Below, piece after piece: positions 17,866-26,169 of a stretch of 50,848 bases of DNA. The stretch is from assembly GCA_902618245.1 (NCBI GenBank), contig CACMZR010000001.1, forward strand, positions 277,507 to 328,354. The letters run 5' to 3'. Source of the DNA: an uncultured Bacteroidota bacterium (lineage in GTDB: Bacteria; Bacteroidota; Bacteroidia; Flavobacteriales; Flavobacteriaceae). The translations under genes were made by a program, and so were the position numbers. Numbering within the stretch: position 1 is the first letter of the stretch; every line of letters begins with the position of its first letter. A model generated the notes under the pieces. The model did not search any database. It worked only from the letters and a program-made list of their open reading frames with translations, and was not told the DNA's origin.

Positions 17866-18536
17866 GAAAATTTTCTGTTTGTTTCAGTATTATGTTTTTC
17901 TATTGCGTTTCAGACACTGCCTTGGACCCTGAGAGTGTTTCTTTAATTTCTCCAAAAAACTTAGAGTCTTGTACAAATGCTGTTAGGATTAATGATACTG
18001 ATCGTCAAGTACGTTTTGAATGGACAAAAGCTCTAAATGTGGATCAATATGAATTAATAGTCGAAAATTCTATAACAAAAGAAAAATTTATTTCTAATAC
18101 ACCTCTTCTAAATAGTTCATTAGTTATTTCAGCAGGTGCACCCTATAGCTGGTTTGTTCGTTCAAAATCAAATTTTACCTCGGTAACAAAAAACAGCGAA
18201 ATTTGGCAATTTTATCTTGAAAGAATACCCACTGAAAGTCATATTCCTTTTCCAGCTTCGTTATTATTTCCTTTGAATAACACTTCTGTAAGTTTAACTA
18301 ACGAAAATCAAATCCTATTTCGTTGGAAAGGTGCAGATTTAGATAATGATATCGAATCCTATGACTTTTACATTGGAGTTCAAGAGGAGAATCTCAATCT
18401 TGAAAAACAAGACATAAGCACAAGTCAAGTTTCTATAGAATTGGATTCCAATTCAACTTATTTTTGGCAAATTAAGACAACAGACAAAAGTAATAATAGC
18501 TCTTACTCTGAAATATTTAGTTTTGAAACACAATAG
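17862..18536 (+). CDS. Exported protein with two Ig/FN3-like repeats, probable lipoprotein
   Basis: A 224-residue protein whose hydrophobic N-terminus (RKFSVCFSIMFFYC) ends in a Cys that could be a lipobox. The mature part holds two similar modules: residues about 28-110 (FEWTKALNVDQYELIVENS... APYSWFVRSKSN) and about 130-224 (FRWKGADLDNDIESYDFYIG... STYFWQIKTTDKSNNSSYSEIFSFET). Both share the W-x2-A-x-N/D-x-Y and Y-x-W-x-V/I pattern of FN3-like folds and resemble the FN3-like segment of the upstream protease. Translation is coupled to the protease by an ATGA overlap, so it may be a partner of that enzyme; this is inference. There are no catalytic motifs. Confidence 0.7.
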   Translation: MRKFSVCFSIMFFYCVSDTALDPESVSLISPKNLESCTNAVRINDTDRQVRFEWTKALNVDQYELIVENSITKEKFISNTPLLNSSLVISAGAPYSWFVRSKSNFTSVTKNSEIWQFYLERIPTESHIPFPASLLFPLNNTSVSLTNENQILFRWKGADLDNDIESYDFYIGVQEENLNLEKQDISTSQVSIELDSNSTYFWQIKTTDKSNNSSYSEIFSFETQ

Positions 18537-19151
18537 CTATTTACCATTAAATTTGTTCATAGCATTATTTATGCCCTCTAAGCAAAAACATACAATTGCT
18601 TCTGCACAAATTGAAACTCGCTCTTCTATTTTAGTTTTTTCTGTTTCGTCCCATTGATCCAAAACAAATTTTACTTGATCAAATGTTTTATAATTCTGTC
18701 CAATTCCAAATCTTAGTCTAGGATAATTTGAAGTATTTAGTTGATTCTCTACATCTTTTAATCCATTATGACCCGCTGGACTTCCTTTAGGCCTTAATCT
18801 TAAGTCACCAAAGGGAAGATGCAAGTCATCTGTAATAATTAAAATATTTTGCAAAGGAATTTTTTCTTTTAGGGCCCAATAGCGAACTGCTTTACCACTA
18901 TTATTCATAAAAGTTGAAGGCTTAATAAGTAAAAACTGGCGCCCTTTTTTTTTAAATGAAGAATAGTAAGCTAATTTTTTTACTTCCCAATCTGTTTCAT
19001 TTTTTTCTACGAGTTTATCTATAATTTTAAAACCAATATTATGTCTCGTATTATTATATTCTTCGCCAACATTTCCAAGACCTACAATCAAATACTTTTT
19101 CATGCTCAGTTTAGGTACCTTTTTTTTAAATAAGTTTTTTAAAAATTGCAT
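18537..19151 (-). CDS. pth: Peptidyl-tRNA hydrolase
   Basis: A 204-residue enzyme that frees peptides from prematurely released peptidyl-tRNA. Seen: LIVGLGNVGEEYNNTRHNIGFKIID (catalytic His in TRHNIGF), KPSTFMNNSGKAV, ITDDLHLPFGDLRLRPKGSPAGHNGLKDV (catalytic Asp and the substrate loop), and RLRFGIG. A lysine-rich extension of about 16 residues precedes the usual Met-Lys-Lys-Tyr start. I recall similar extensions in other flavobacteria, so the ATG at 19151 is kept; an internal start at residue 17 is possible. It lies behind the rplY terminator on the same strand, so it may depend on read-through or a local promoter. It converges on the lipoprotein gene with no intergenic base. Confidence 0.95.
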   Translation of the reverse strand: MQFLKNLFKKKVPKLSMKKYLIVGLGNVGEEYNNTRHNIGFKIIDKLVEKNETDWEVKKLAYYSSFKKKGRQFLLIKPSTFMNNSGKAVRYWALKEKIPLQNILIITDDLHLPFGDLRLRPKGSPAGHNGLKDVENQLNTSNYPRLRFGIGQNYKTFDQVKFVLDQWDETEKTKIEERVSICAEAIVCFCLEGINNAMNKFNGK

Positions 19152-19161
19152 TTTCTAAAAT

Positions 19162-19195
19162 AAAAAAAAGCATGCGGTTGAGTTATCACATGCTT
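19162..19195 (-). terminator. Rho-independent terminator after rplY
   Basis: Read on the minus strand, AAGCATG and CATGCTT form a 7-bp stem around a 14-base loop, followed by a run of eight T residues. It begins 24 bases after the rplY stop codon and lies before pth, so it would end or attenuate the prs-rplY transcript. Confidence 0.7.
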
Positions 19196-19218
19196 GGAAT
19201 TTTGAGTAAAAATATTTT

Positions 19219-19875
19219 TTACTCTTCAGATTTAGTTTCACCTTCTCCACCTTCTTTAGCAGGAGTCTCTGAACTTACTTCTGATTCTGCTTCTCCTTCA
19301 GCTACTAGCTCTTCTTCTTTTATTGAGGCTCTGGATGTTCTTACTTGACAAACAACAGTATTATCTGGGTGCAAAATAGTGTAAGATTCATTTTGAAGTT
19401 CAGAGGTGTAAAGTTTATTTCCCAATTCTAAATTAGAAATATCTACAGTAATAAAATCAGGTAAATTTTTAGGTAATGACTTTACGCGTAGTTTTCTCTT
19501 ATTAACAGATAGAACACCACCACTATTTAATACCCCTGGAGCGGAACCCTCAATTTTAACAGGTATATTCATGGAAATTTCTTTGTCATCAAAGAGTTGA
19601 TAAAAATCAACGTGCAATATTTTATCTGTTAGAGGATGAAATTGTATATCTTGAAGAATTGCATTAATTTTTGTTTTTTCATCAAGTATGATTTCTACTG
19701 TATGTGCGTTTGGAGTATATACTAGTTTGTTGAAATCAAGTTCCTGAGCAGAAAAGTGATAAGACTCACCACCTCCGTAAAGAACACAGGGAACTCTTCC
19801 AGCATTACGTAAGGCTTTGGTAGCAACCTTGCCTACGCTTTCTCTTTTAGAACCATTAATGGTTATTGATTTCAT
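19219..19875 (-). CDS. rplY: 50S ribosomal protein L25 (general stress protein Ctc type)
   Basis: A 218-residue two-domain L25/TL5/Ctc protein that binds 5S rRNA. The N-terminal L25 domain is recognised from [36 protein letters not shown] and [15 protein letters not shown]. The C-terminal TL5 beta-domain (about residues 100-185) includes [17 protein letters not shown] and [19 protein letters not shown]. The last 35 residues are a Glu/Ser-rich acidic tail ([15 protein letters not shown]...), common in Bacteroidetes L25. It lies 14 bases downstream of prs and before a clear terminator, so prs-rplY is a small operon. Confidence 0.96.
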   Translation of the reverse strand: MKSITINGSKRESVGKVATKALRNAGRVPCVLYGGGESYHFSAQELDFNKLVYTPNAHTVEIILDEKTKINAILQDIQFHPLTDKILHVDFYQLFDDKEISMNIPVKIEGSAPGVLNSGGVLSVNKRKLRVKSLPKNLPDFITVDISNLELGNKLYTSELQNESYTILHPDNTVVCQVRTSRASIKEEELVAEGEAESEVSSETPAKEGGEGETKSEE

Positions 19876-19889
19876 GATATATTATTTTA

Positions 19890-20822
19890 TTACATTATAA
19901 ATTTTGAACTTATCGACTTATTGAAATGCAAATTGTGCATTACTTGAGCAAATAATGGGGCGCAAGATAATACTTTTACTTTATTGTGACTAATTCTTGG
20001 GGGTATAGAATCAGTTACTATTAACTCTTCAAGTTCAGATTTTTCAATTTTATCATAAGCGTCTCCTGAAAGAAGAGCATGAGTACATATCGCTCTAACT
20101 GAAATAGCTCCTCGCTCTTTCATAAGTATAGCTGCTTTAGTAAGTGTTCCAGCTGTATCTACCATATCATCAACCAAAATTACGTTTTTGTCTTTTACAT
20201 TACCGATAAGTTCCATATGTGAAACTTTGTTCGCTTTTTCTCTTTGCTTGTAACAAATTACTACTTCGCTTGATAAATATTTAGAGTAGGCATATGCCCT
20301 TTTTGAACCACCCATATCTGGAGAGGCAATTGTAAGATTTGATAATTTTAGAGACTCTATATGTGGCAGAAAAATCGTAGAAGCAAATAAATGATCAACT
20401 GGTTTTTCAAAAAATCCTTGTATTTGGTCAGCATGCAAGTCCATTGTAATAATTCGGGTAGCGCCAGCAGTTTCTAGCAGCTTTGCAATTAATTTTGCTC
20501 CTATAGGAACTCTAGGTTTATCTTTTCGGTCTTGCCTAGCCCAGCCGAAATATGGCATGACAGCTGTTATGTGTCTTGCTGAAGCTCTTTTAGCAGCATC
20601 TAACATTAATAGCATTTCCATTAAATTATCAGAAGTAGGCTGCGTGGATCCTATAATAAATATTCTTGCTCCACGGACCGACTCTTCAAATGAAGGTTGA
20701 AATTCACCATCACTATATCTTGAGAAATTTACTTTCCCCACAGCTATTCCAAAATGGTCTGAGATTTTTGAAGCAAGTAGCTTACTTTGATTACATGCAA
20801 AGATTTTAGCTGGAGTTTTCAT
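19890..20822 (-). CDS. prs: Ribose-phosphate pyrophosphokinase (PRPP synthetase)
   Basis: A 310-residue class I PRPP synthetase that transfers pyrophosphate from ATP to ribose 5-phosphate for nucleotide, His and Trp synthesis. Seen: FSRYSDGEFQPSFEESVRG, MLLMLDAAKRASARHITAVMPYFGWARQDRKDKPR, the TMDLHADQIQGFF divalent-cation site, SPDMGGSKRAYAYSKYL, and the PRPP-binding loop VILVDDMVDTAGTLTKAA. The frame opens with a TTG at 20825, but the ATG at 20822 is the natural start. Upstream is a -7-like TAAATTTG and, further out, the plus-strand tRNA-Leu. Confidence 0.97.
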   Translation of the reverse strand: MKTPAKIFACNQSKLLASKISDHFGIAVGKVNFSRYSDGEFQPSFEESVRGARIFIIGSTQPTSDNLMEMLLMLDAAKRASARHITAVMPYFGWARQDRKDKPRVPIGAKLIAKLLETAGATRIITMDLHADQIQGFFEKPVDHLFASTIFLPHIESLKLSNLTIASPDMGGSKRAYAYSKYLSSEVVICYKQREKANKVSHMELIGNVKDKNVILVDDMVDTAGTLTKAAILMKERGAISVRAICTHALLSGDAYDKIEKSELEELIVTDSIPPRISHNKVKVLSCAPLFAQVMHNLHFNKSISSKFIM

Positions 20823-20838
20823 CAAAATGAATATAATG

Positions 20839-20846
20839 CAAATTTA
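20839..20846 (-). promoter_or_regulatory. Candidate -7 box of the prs promoter (TAAATTTG on the minus strand)
   Basis: The minus-strand octamer TAAATTTG fits TAnnTTTG and lies 16 bases before the prs ATG. There is no TTG at a suitable -33 distance, so the support is only partial. Confidence 0.35.
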
Positions 20847-20927
20847 AAAATAAATTTTTCCGGGAGCAGTTTTTAAAACAAAACCTAAAAAAATATTTTA
20901 CTATTTTTAAAAATTCTCTCAACATTT

Positions 20928-21009
20928 GCCTCGGTGGCGGAACTGGTAGACGCGCTGGATTCAAAATCCAGTTCTTTCGGGAGTGTGGGTTCGATTCCCA
21001 CCCGAGGTA
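20928..21009 (+). tRNA. tRNA-Leu (anticodon CAA)
   Basis: An 82-base cloverleaf. The acceptor stem GCCTCGG pairs with CCGAGGT (final G-U) and is followed by discriminator A at 21009. The anticodon stem CTGGA/TCCAG encloses the loop TTCAAAA, giving anticodon CAA, which reads UUG. The long variable arm (TTCTTTCGGGAGT) is typical of class II leucine tRNA. The T stem GTGGG/CCCAC encloses TTCGATT. The terminal CCA is not encoded. It reads on the plus strand, divergent from prs and about 70 bases before the metallopeptidase lipoprotein gene. Confidence 0.97.
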
Positions 21010-21080
21010 CAATCAATGAAATTAATTTAAAACCATGAGTTTAATTAATTCTAAGATATAATTATAAATTTAAGTTGAAT

Positions 21081-22691
21081 ATGGATAAATCTTTACTATT
21101 ATTTTTTTTGTGTTGTATTCAATTTTTTTCTTGCAAAAAGACATTACATAAAAAACTTAGTCCCAATGTTATTATTATTCAGCCAATTGTAACACAATCT
21201 GATATTGGCGATGAGCCATCAAAAATAAATTTATCAAAAAGGTTAGTCAATAGAGCATATTCTAAATTAGATTTAGACTTTCATTATCTAGAACCAATTT
21301 ATTTTAATAATACAAATGCTAGAGATGGAAAAATCAATCTAGACAGTATAGTTTCAATTGCAAGAGAAGAAAAAATTCTGAAAGGTCAAGGTGATATTAT
21401 TAACATGTTTTTTGTAAATACTATTGATGGAAATAAGGGCCCAACTGGCCGAGGAATGATGAATGGAAACCTTGTATTCATTACTCTTGGTGACGAAAGT
21501 AAGTACAAGGGCTTAGAAAAAAAGTATGTAGAAGCTTTTGTTGTAGCTCACGAAATAGGTCACAATTTGGGGCTAAAGCATGCTATCGACGATCCTAATG
21601 TAAATGACTCTTTACCAAATATTCAAGGTGATGGAGATTTTGAAGATAGAATTGATCCAAAATTTAGTCTTAATCATTATCAAATGGAACAGATCAAAAA
21701 AAGCCCTCTTTTTCATTCAAGAATAAATTTTTTAAGTACAATCCAAGCTAAAAAAGCGATATTAGATGAAACTTTTGAGCCTTATTTTTCAAAACTTCAG
21801 GCCCGAGAGATTACTACTTTTGTTCAGCAACAATCTCCAATAAAGATTGATTCAGCAAGAAAATTTGCAAGAGAAAAATTTTCTTCAGCCGTAATGGAGT
21901 TTAGTGAAAAAGAAAAAAGGGTACTATCATTTGTTGTTAAGAAAACAAATCATTGGTTATTGCAAAATAAAATAAATCTTATGGCCCGTCAGCCTTGGAG
22001 ATTTATCAAAATTCAAAATTGGCTTTGTGGTGGATTTGCCCACACAAGAGGAACATATATTATTTTAAGTCAAGCCTATCTTGATAAGCTTTCTACTAAT
22101 TGGAGTGAAAAGATGGATAAGAATAATGAAGCAAAATTAGTAACTTCATTAGGTGGCTTATTGGTTCACGAACAAATGCATTCTCTTCAAAGAACATTCA
22201 AAACTAAATTTGATAAGCTTTATTCAGAAAAATGGAAATTTGTAAAACAAATAGTAAAGGTTGAGAATGAAATAACACTAAATCAAGTTTCAAATCCAGA
22301 TGCACCTCTAGCTGAGTGGTTGATTCAAGACCCTCAAAATGAAAATAAGTTTTTTTGGATAAGAACACTTTTAAAAAAAAATATTGAGATACCGAAAATG
22401 GGTAGGGATTTTATAGATTTGGTTTTCCATGTTGAAGAAAAAAATGAGGAATACTTTGTTTTAAAATCTGAAAATAAATTAGTAAATCAGCCTTTACAAG
22501 AATTGTCATTTTATACTAAGTCATATCCTGTGTCAAGAGGTCTCGATCACCCTAATGAAATTTCTGCATATATGTTTTCAGAATTTTTTAAGTCAAAATA
22601 TAATTCTAGTGAACCTTTTCATAAGATAAATGAGAGCTCAAAAAAAAATACTAGGACATTTATTGAATGGATTAAGACTGATATGAAATAG
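21081..22691 (+). CDS. Lipoprotein with two metallopeptidase motifs (metzincin-like plus gluzincin-like)
   Basis: About 536 residues. The N-terminus MDKSLLLFFLCCIQFFSCKK is a lipoprotein signal with lipobox FFSC, so it is probably anchored to the outer membrane facing the periplasm. The first half contains AHEIGHNLGLKH (His157, Glu158, His161, His167), the full HExxHxxGxxH metzincin site. The second half contains LLVHEQMHSLQ (His363, Glu364, His367) and, 126 residues later, NEISAYMFSEF (Glu493), an arrangement like a gluzincin HExxH plus NExxAY third ligand. I do not recognise a named family with this combination. The frame opens at a TTG at 21075, but the ATG at 21081 is used. It converges on the RidA-like gene with about 10 bases between them. 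Confidence 0.8.
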   Translation: MDKSLLLFFLCCIQFFSCKKTLHKKLSPNVIIIQPIVTQSDIGDEPSKINLSKRLVNRAYSKLDLDFHYLEPIYFNNTNARDGKINLDSIVSIAREEKILKGQGDIINMFFVNTIDGNKGPTGRGMMNGNLVFITLGDESKYKGLEKKYVEAFVVAHEIGHNLGLKHAIDDPNVNDSLPNIQGDGDFEDRIDPKFSLNHYQMEQIKKSPLFHSRINFLSTIQAKKAILDETFEPYFSKLQAREITTFVQQQSPIKIDSARKFAREKFSSAVMEFSEKEKRVLSFVVKKTNHWLLQNKINLMARQPWRFIKIQNWLCGGFAHTRGTYIILSQAYLDKLSTNWSEKMDKNNEAKLVTSLGGLLVHEQMHSLQRTFKTKFDKLYSEKWKFVKQIVKVENEITLNQVSNPDAPLAEWLIQDPQNENKFFWIRTLLKKNIEIPKMGRDFIDLVFHVEEKNEEYFVLKSENKLVNQPLQELSFYTKSYPVSRGLDHPNEISAYMFSEFFKSKYNSSEPFHKINESSKKNTRTFIEWIKTDMK

Positions 22692-22701
22692 CTAATAAGA
22701 T

Positions 22702-23250
22702 TTATTCAACTTCAACAATAAGTTCAATTTCTACAGCAATTCCTTGAGGAAGTGCAGCCATCCCTACAGCAGAACGAGCATGTTTACCTCGGTCACCAAA
22801 AACTTCAACCATTAAGTCTGAAAAACCATTTATAACTTTAGGCTGGTCACGAAATTCTGGAGTAGAGTTCACCATCCCCAAAACTTTTACAATCCTTTTG
22901 ACTCTATTTAAATTTCCAAGTTCAGATTTTAAAGTAGCGATATGATTTACTCCAGTTAGCCATGCTGCTTGATATCCGTCTTCTATAGTTAGTTCTTTAC
23001 CTAATTTACCGGTAATATATGATCCATCTGCTTTTTTTGGACCACTACCGGATAGAAATAATAAGTTTCCTGATTTTACTACTCTGACATAATTTGCCAC
23101 TGGAGGTGATACCTCAGGTATTTTTATACCTAATTGCTCTAATCTTTTTTCAGGATTATATTCTAAATTATTATCTCTTTGGTTTTTGCTTTGATTTTGT
23201 TCACAGCAAAAAAATAATAGTGAAAAAATCACAAGATTTCTTAAATTCAT
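22702..23250 (-). CDS. Exported RidA-family (YjgF/UK114-like) lipoprotein
   Basis: About 182 residues: a lipoprotein-type signal (MNLRNLVIFSLLFFCCEQ, lipobox ending in FFC), a short polar linker, then a complete Rid domain (about 45-182). The domain shows YVRVVKSGNLLFLSGSGPK, RVKRIVKVLGMVNSTPEF, INGFSDLMVEVFGDRGKHARSAVGMAALPQGIAVEIELIVEV. The Arg in HARSAVG matches the catalytic Arg of RidA imine deaminases. The pattern fits the YjgF_YER057c_UK114-like_1 subgroup as I recall it. Rid proteins are normally cytoplasmic, so the lipid-anchored form is unusual. The frame opens at a TTG at 23274; the ATG at 23250 precedes the signal peptide and is preferred. It is divergent from the gamma-glutamyltransferase-like gene. 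Confidence 0.85.
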   Translation of the reverse strand: MNLRNLVIFSLLFFCCEQNQSKNQRDNNLEYNPEKRLEQLGIKIPEVSPPVANYVRVVKSGNLLFLSGSGPKKADGSYITGKLGKELTIEDGYQAAWLTGVNHIATLKSELGNLNRVKRIVKVLGMVNSTPEFRDQPKVINGFSDLMVEVFGDRGKHARSAVGMAALPQGIAVEIELIVEVE

Positions 23251-23359
23251 ATACGGTAATCTAGTTATACGCAATTTACAAATTCAATTAGATTTTTTAT
23301 GAATTACACTTTTACTTTGTAGGATATATATTTTCGCTAATTGACAAAACAATTAATCA

Positions 23360-24958
23360 ATGAAAAATTTTATTTTAAGATTATTATTACTATTGTTTAT
23401 AGTACCATTTTCCTGTACTAAGGAAAATAAAAATGTTATAACTAATAGTTCAATATCCGCAGCACATCCCCTAGCATCTCAAGCTGGAAAGAAAATGTAT
23501 GAACAAAATGGAAATGCCTTTGACGCCGCAGTTGCAGCTGGTTTCACTTTGGCTGTAGTAGAGCCAAGCATGAGTGGTATTGGTGGTCGTCTTCAAGCTA
23601 TATATAGAAACTCATCTGGTAAAATAGGAGGAGTAGATGCTTCAACTCAAGTTCCTATGAATTACAAAAAAATGAATAAAAAATATAGTTATGGATATGA
23701 AACTATTGGAATACCTGGAGTTGTAGCGGGTCTATTAAAACTTCATGAAAGTTATGGATCCTTATCTCTTAAAAAGGTTATGGCCCCAGCAATTGAATTT
23801 GCTGAAAAAGGTTTCAAAATTCTTCCTCTTGAGTCAGAGAGACAGAAAAGTGTAAAAAAATATCTTCTCGAATTTGAGGGGTCTAAATTCCATTTTTTAA
23901 ATTCTAACGGTAATTCTTTTAAATCTGGAGATTTAGTAATACAAATGGATCTAGCGAAGACTTTAAAAAAAATAGCAAATGAGGGGAAAAAAGGATTTTA
24001 TGAGGGTGAAGTTGCAAGAAAAATTGTTAGTGATATTCAATCCAATGGTGGCATTCTAACAATAGAAGATTTAAAAAATTACAATGCACTAGATTCAAAA
24101 GTTGTAAAGGGATTTTTCAATGGAAATGATATTTTTTCTTTAAATCTTCCCTCATTTGGTGCAATAACCATTCAAATCTTACAGATTATAGATAACTTAA
24201 ATCTTTCTAATTCCGAGAATGAATGGGCATTACAATTTGATAAGGTTACTTCACTAGCATATAAGTATAGAGATTTTCAAGATAATTTAGATTCACTCTC
24301 AAAAATCTTAAGTTATGATGAAGCAAAAATTTGGGCAAAAAAAATCGAAAATAACCAAATTGATATAGTTAAAAATACAGATGTGAAAACACCTTACTCA
24401 TGGATAGCAGATGGTCACACAACACATCTTACTACTGCAGATAAAATGGGTAATGTGGTAAGTCTAACCCAGACCATTGGACCGACAATGGGATCAAAAG
24501 TAGCCACAAAAGGTCTTGGATTTTTGTATGCAGTAAGCCTAGGAGGTTACTTAGGAGAATACAAACCAGGGGATCGTTCCAACTCACATATTTCACCAAC
24601 ATTATTTATGAAAAACGGAAAAGTTCAACTTGCACTTGGCGCTGCCGGAGGTAGTAGAATTCCTACAGCAATCACACAAGTTGCTCATAGATATTTGTCT
24701 CAAAAAAAAGACTTGAATACATCTCTTATGCTTCCGAGAATTTATCCATACGAAGATTCACTTTGGATAGAAGATCATGATGAGGTAAAGTCTTTAAATG
24801 CGGACCTAGACCAAAATGAATATCCTGTCAAACTAGTTGATGAGAAAGCTAGATTTGGAAGGGTTCATGCCATTTCCTATGATTCTATATCAAATTCATG
24901 GTTTGGTTCTGCTGACCCTGACTGGGAGGGAACAGTAGAGTATCACACTGATAAATAA
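23360..24958 (+). CDS. Gamma-glutamyltransferase-like Ntn hydrolase, lipoprotein
   Basis: A 532-residue protein with a lipoprotein signal (LLLLLFIVPFSC). The fold is that of gamma-glutamyltransferase: AAHPLASQAGKKMYEQNGNAFDAAVAAGFTLAVVEPSMSGIGG, TIGIPGVVAGLLKLHESYG, then the autoprocessing site DGHTTHLTTADKMGNVV with nucleophile Thr354, and GAAGGSRIPTAITQV. The enzyme would cleave itself before Thr354 and hydrolyse or transfer gamma-glutamyl-type groups in the periplasm. Oddity: the canonical D-x-R-E-T-A-P segment that binds the glutamate carboxylate reads DASTQVP (Ser95 in place of Arg), and GGGGF reads GGRLQ, so the substrate may not be glutathione. It converges on the TIM-barrel gene. Confidence 0.85.
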   Translation: MKNFILRLLLLLFIVPFSCTKENKNVITNSSISAAHPLASQAGKKMYEQNGNAFDAAVAAGFTLAVVEPSMSGIGGRLQAIYRNSSGKIGGVDASTQVPMNYKKMNKKYSYGYETIGIPGVVAGLLKLHESYGSLSLKKVMAPAIEFAEKGFKILPLESERQKSVKKYLLEFEGSKFHFLNSNGNSFKSGDLVIQMDLAKTLKKIANEGKKGFYEGEVARKIVSDIQSNGGILTIEDLKNYNALDSKVVKGFFNGNDIFSLNLPSFGAITIQILQIIDNLNLSNSENEWALQFDKVTSLAYKYRDFQDNLDSLSKILSYDEAKIWAKKIENNQIDIVKNTDVKTPYSWIADGHTTHLTTADKMGNVVSLTQTIGPTMGSKVATKGLGFLYAVSLGGYLGEYKPGDRSNSHISPTLFMKNGKVQLALGAAGGSRIPTAITQVAHRYLSQKKDLNTSLMLPRIYPYEDSLWIEDHDEVKSLNADLDQNEYPVKLVDEKARFGRVHAISYDSISNSWFGSADPDWEGTVEYHTDK

Positions 24959-24965
24959 ATCTTAT

Positions 24966-26015
24966 CTATGATTCTAAAGCATCCTTACAGTAATCAACAC
25001 ACTTTCTGATTTCATTAATTATAGTAGAATTTTCTGGTGTCTTATACTCATATTCTATGGTAGCTGGGAATGAATATTTTTGATCTCTCATTAATTGTAA
25101 TGCTTCAACTATTGGAGTGTCTCCCATCCCAAAAGGCATATTATCTTGTCCATTAGCAAGACTCTTGCGGTCTTTGGTATGCATACTATATATTTTTTTA
25201 TTCATATTAGATAAAAATTCCAATCCATCTGTGTTTCCAGCAGCTATATAGTGACCCAAGTCTGGATTCATAACATTACTATCTGATTGTTTAAGTGCAG
25301 TATCCCACCATTTTGCATGCTGCTGAGTATGACCGTGGTAAGCAACTTTAATATTATTTTTCTCAGCTAATTTTCCAAGCCTTAGTGTGTGTTCTGGATC
25401 TTCAGGTAATTCAAGAGTGACATGACTTGCTCCAAGAACTTTTCCTGCTTTCATCGCATAGTTTATATCAGCATCTGAATTTTTTTTACCCAGTAAATAG
25501 TCAGGTTTAAATGCATAAATTTCAATACCGGCATCGTTAAACATTTTACGGAGCTTTAAAAAATTATTTGGATTTCTATTTTTCCCCCAATTTGCAGCCT
25601 CTTTTTCGTAGGATTTCTGTTGTTGTTTTAAGTCAGCTAATTGTTTCTTTTCATCTCGAGATATTTCTTTTTTTCTATCTAATCTCATTAGCCTGTAGTA
25701 AGTTCTTCTATCAATTTTATATTCTGGTCTACCTAAATAGTTTTCAGCCACACCACCCATCAACTCAACTGCATTTATGCCGCAATCTAAAATATATTGG
25801 AGCGTGGCTTCTGCACTTTGATCTTCCATTTCTCTGAAGGAATATGTAATTACTCCTATTTGTATTCCATTAATTTTTGAATTTGGTTTCAGCAAGTTTG
25901 GTATGTAAGCTGGTGCTCCCCATAACTTGTTTGTCCCTATGCTAAGTCCTACAGCAGCGATTCCAGTATTTTTAAAAAATTCGCGTCTGTTTAAATTCGA
26001 TTTTTTTAGTTCCAT
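24966..26015 (-). CDS. Tat-exported sugar phosphate isomerase/epimerase-like TIM-barrel protein
   Basis: 349 residues. The N-terminus NRREFFKNTGIAAVGLSIG is a twin-arginine signal, so the folded protein is probably exported. The mature part is an AP-endonuclease-2-type TIM barrel: GVITYSFREMEDQSAEATLQYILDCGINAVELMG, SHVTLELPEDPEHTLRLGKLAEKNNIKVAYHGHTQQH, NPDLGHYIAAG and SMHTKDRK. The His/Glu/Asp residues in these strands fit the metal site of the family. A charged insert (about residues 95-140) is rich in Lys/Glu. Relatives are found in gene sets for keto-sugar or inositol metabolism; the substrate here is unknown. It is divergent from xylB across a 154-base gap. Confidence 0.83.
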   Translation of the reverse strand: MELKKSNLNRREFFKNTGIAAVGLSIGTNKLWGAPAYIPNLLKPNSKINGIQIGVITYSFREMEDQSAEATLQYILDCGINAVELMGGVAENYLGRPEYKIDRRTYYRLMRLDRKKEISRDEKKQLADLKQQQKSYEKEAANWGKNRNPNNFLKLRKMFNDAGIEIYAFKPDYLLGKKNSDADINYAMKAGKVLGASHVTLELPEDPEHTLRLGKLAEKNNIKVAYHGHTQQHAKWWDTALKQSDSNVMNPDLGHYIAAGNTDGLEFLSNMNKKIYSMHTKDRKSLANGQDNMPFGMGDTPIVEALQLMRDQKYSFPATIEYEYKTPENSTIINEIRKCVDYCKDALES

Positions 26016-26128
26016 GATTTTATATAAAATTTATTCATCTAAATAAATTTATGTAAATTATTTATAAAGGACAACTGCATTTAAAGTACACTATTTCATT
26101 GATGCCCAAAAAAGTTTTCTTTATATTT

Positions 26129-26143
26129 AATTTGAATCAAATT
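26129..26143. promoter_or_regulatory. 15-bp palindrome upstream of xylB, candidate operator
   Basis: AATTTGAATCAAATT is a perfect inverted repeat (7 bp, one central base, 7 bp) 26 bases before the xylB start, in the 154-base divergent region between the TIM-barrel gene and xylAB. It could bind a dimeric regulator of xylose genes. No such regulator is seen in the window, and AT-rich palindromes can arise by chance. Confidence 0.35.
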
Positions 26144-26169
26144 TTCACAAATATTATTACGCTTGCTTA

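Noticed and set aside
20806-21012. 68-residue minus-strand open frame over the tRNA-Leu
   Set aside because: It covers the tRNA and the prs upstream region; its sequence is the reverse complement of a structured RNA gene.
21010-21080. AT-only imperfect inverted repeat after the tRNA
   Set aside because: The stem (AATTAAT-type) has no GC pairs, contains a bulge and lacks a T run, so it is not a credible terminator.
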